Shown here: piece by piece, positions 14,159 to 14,500 of the stretch
How positions within the stretch are numbered: the stretch's first letter is position 1
How the letters are laid out: every line of letters begins with the position of its first letter
Assembly: GCA_029007685.1 (NCBI GenBank)
Contig: JAQXIG010000121.1
Coordinates: 1-14,500, forward strand
DNA: 14,500 nucleotides
Direction of reading: 5' to 3'
Source: a bacterium
GTDB lineage: Bacteria > Bacillota_I > Bacilli_A > RF39 > UBA660
Position numbers and translations under genes: made by a program
The notes under the pieces: generated by a model
The model's database searches: none
What the model was told of the DNA's origin: nothing
Seen by the model: the letters and a program-made list of their open reading frames with translations, nothing else

Positions 14159-14500
14159 TTATAGTACCTTTTCAAGTTCACACTAAATAAAAGGAGATAT
14201 CCATATGTTAAACTTTATTTAGAAGGAACTTCGGAGGTATTTTTTTCATGGGTAAAAATGGAATTCTCAATACGTATGTGGTCTAAAAAAATGATGAAGG
14301 AAATCTTGAGGTAGATCATCGAGGTAACATAAAAATAGAATACTGATATATATAAATCCTATGTTCTTCGGATGAAAATCGGTTCTTAGTAACAATATGA
14401 AATAGTTATCAATGGTGTGAAATTGGCAAACTTTCTCCATTTCATAAATTAACTAGAAAATAAGTTGCAGAAGAATTAAAAAAAATACGTTCATAGATAT
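14159..14500 (+). mobile_element. Decayed IS3-family-like element, copy 2 (left part, cut by window end)
   Basis: Strongly similar to 247-846 of copy 1 and in the same orientation. The left inverted repeat (14162-14184, TAGTACCTTTTCAAGTTC...) is shared, as are the orfA-like stretches ATGTTAAACTTTATTTAGAA, GGAGGTATTTTTTTCATGGG and the peptide LEVDHRGNIKIEY (copy 1: LEVDSCGNRKTEY). The stretch AACTAGAAAATAAGTTGCAG with the following GAAGAATTAAAAAA near the window end matches 805-838. Relative to copy 1 it lacks the segment between two ACTTTCTCCATT repeats and a further 20 bases. It starts about 15 bases after the propeller gene stop. All frames are broken, so it is inactive. Confidence 0.7.

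Noticed and set aside
249..14500. Composite transposon carrying the whole 13-kb block between the two decayed elements
   Set aside because: The two copies are in direct orientation, but the block holds housekeeping genes (trmB, tyrS, murJ-like) with uniform base composition, and both elements are defective. Independent insertions are simpler.
1..14500. CRISPR array, tRNA or rRNA genes, prophage or toxin-antitoxin modules
   Set aside because: No regularly spaced repeats, cloverleaf sequences, rRNA signatures or such protein motifs were seen on either strand.
1..14500. Mycoplasma-type genetic code with UGA as Trp
   Set aside because: Trp is encoded by TGG in clear family motifs (for example in tyrS and trmB), and four consecutive genes end in TGA exactly where the family ends.

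Overview
The window looks like a chromosomal segment of a low-GC Gram-positive bacterium (Bacillota; Bacilli or Erysipelotrichia-like, possibly one of the uncultured reduced gut lineages). The reasons are the very A+T-rich DNA, strong purine-rich Shine-Dalgarno sites, a T-box leader on tyrS, and a ytxG-ytxH-like gene pair. TGA is used as a normal stop (all three FemABX genes and the flippase gene end in TGA), which excludes the UGA=Trp code of Mycoplasma. The exact taxon cannot be read from this sequence.

Layout. (1) 1-230: C-terminal end of a secreted or surface protein of glycine-rich type. (2) 249-965: a decayed IS3-family-like insertion element with recognisable terminal inverted repeats and transposase fragments in several frames. 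(3) 1038-1277, minus strand: a small coiled-coil protein, divergent from (4) 1444-6919: a cell-wall operon with a MurJ/SpoVB-type flippase followed by three tandem FemABX peptidyltransferases, closed by a clear terminator. (5) 7017-7670: trmB. (6) 7725-10102: a four-gene envelope operon (lipoprotein, acidic protein with a SepF-like membrane-binding N-terminus, YtxG/DUF948-like protein, YtxH-like protein), with its own extended -10 promoter and a terminator. (7) 10159-10890: about 730 bases without a convincing gene. (8) 10891-12332: tyrosine T-box leader and tyrS, followed closely by (9) 12356-14143: a membrane-anchored seven-repeat beta-propeller protein with a long Lys/Ser-rich cytoplasmic N-terminus. 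(10) 14159-14500: the left part of a second copy of the decayed element, in the same orientation, cut by the window end.

How the parts may work together. The flippase and the three FemABX enzymes form a plausible unit for making and exporting lipid II with a multi-residue interpeptide bridge. trmB and tyrS are translation genes. From memory, trmB, ytxG-ytxH and tyrS also lie in one broad chromosomal neighbourhood in Bacillus subtilis, so their proximity here may be ancestral. The lipoprotein, acidic adaptor-like protein, YtxG/YtxH pair and propeller protein are envelope proteins of unknown function.

Four start sites are set here against the longest open frame: femABX-1 at TTG 3087, femABX-2 at ATG 4364, trmB at ATG 7017 and tyrS at ATG 11106. 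The most unusual signals are the two related decayed elements, a pair of hairpins around the ribosome-binding site of the flippase gene, and the uncharacterised propeller protein downstream of tyrS.
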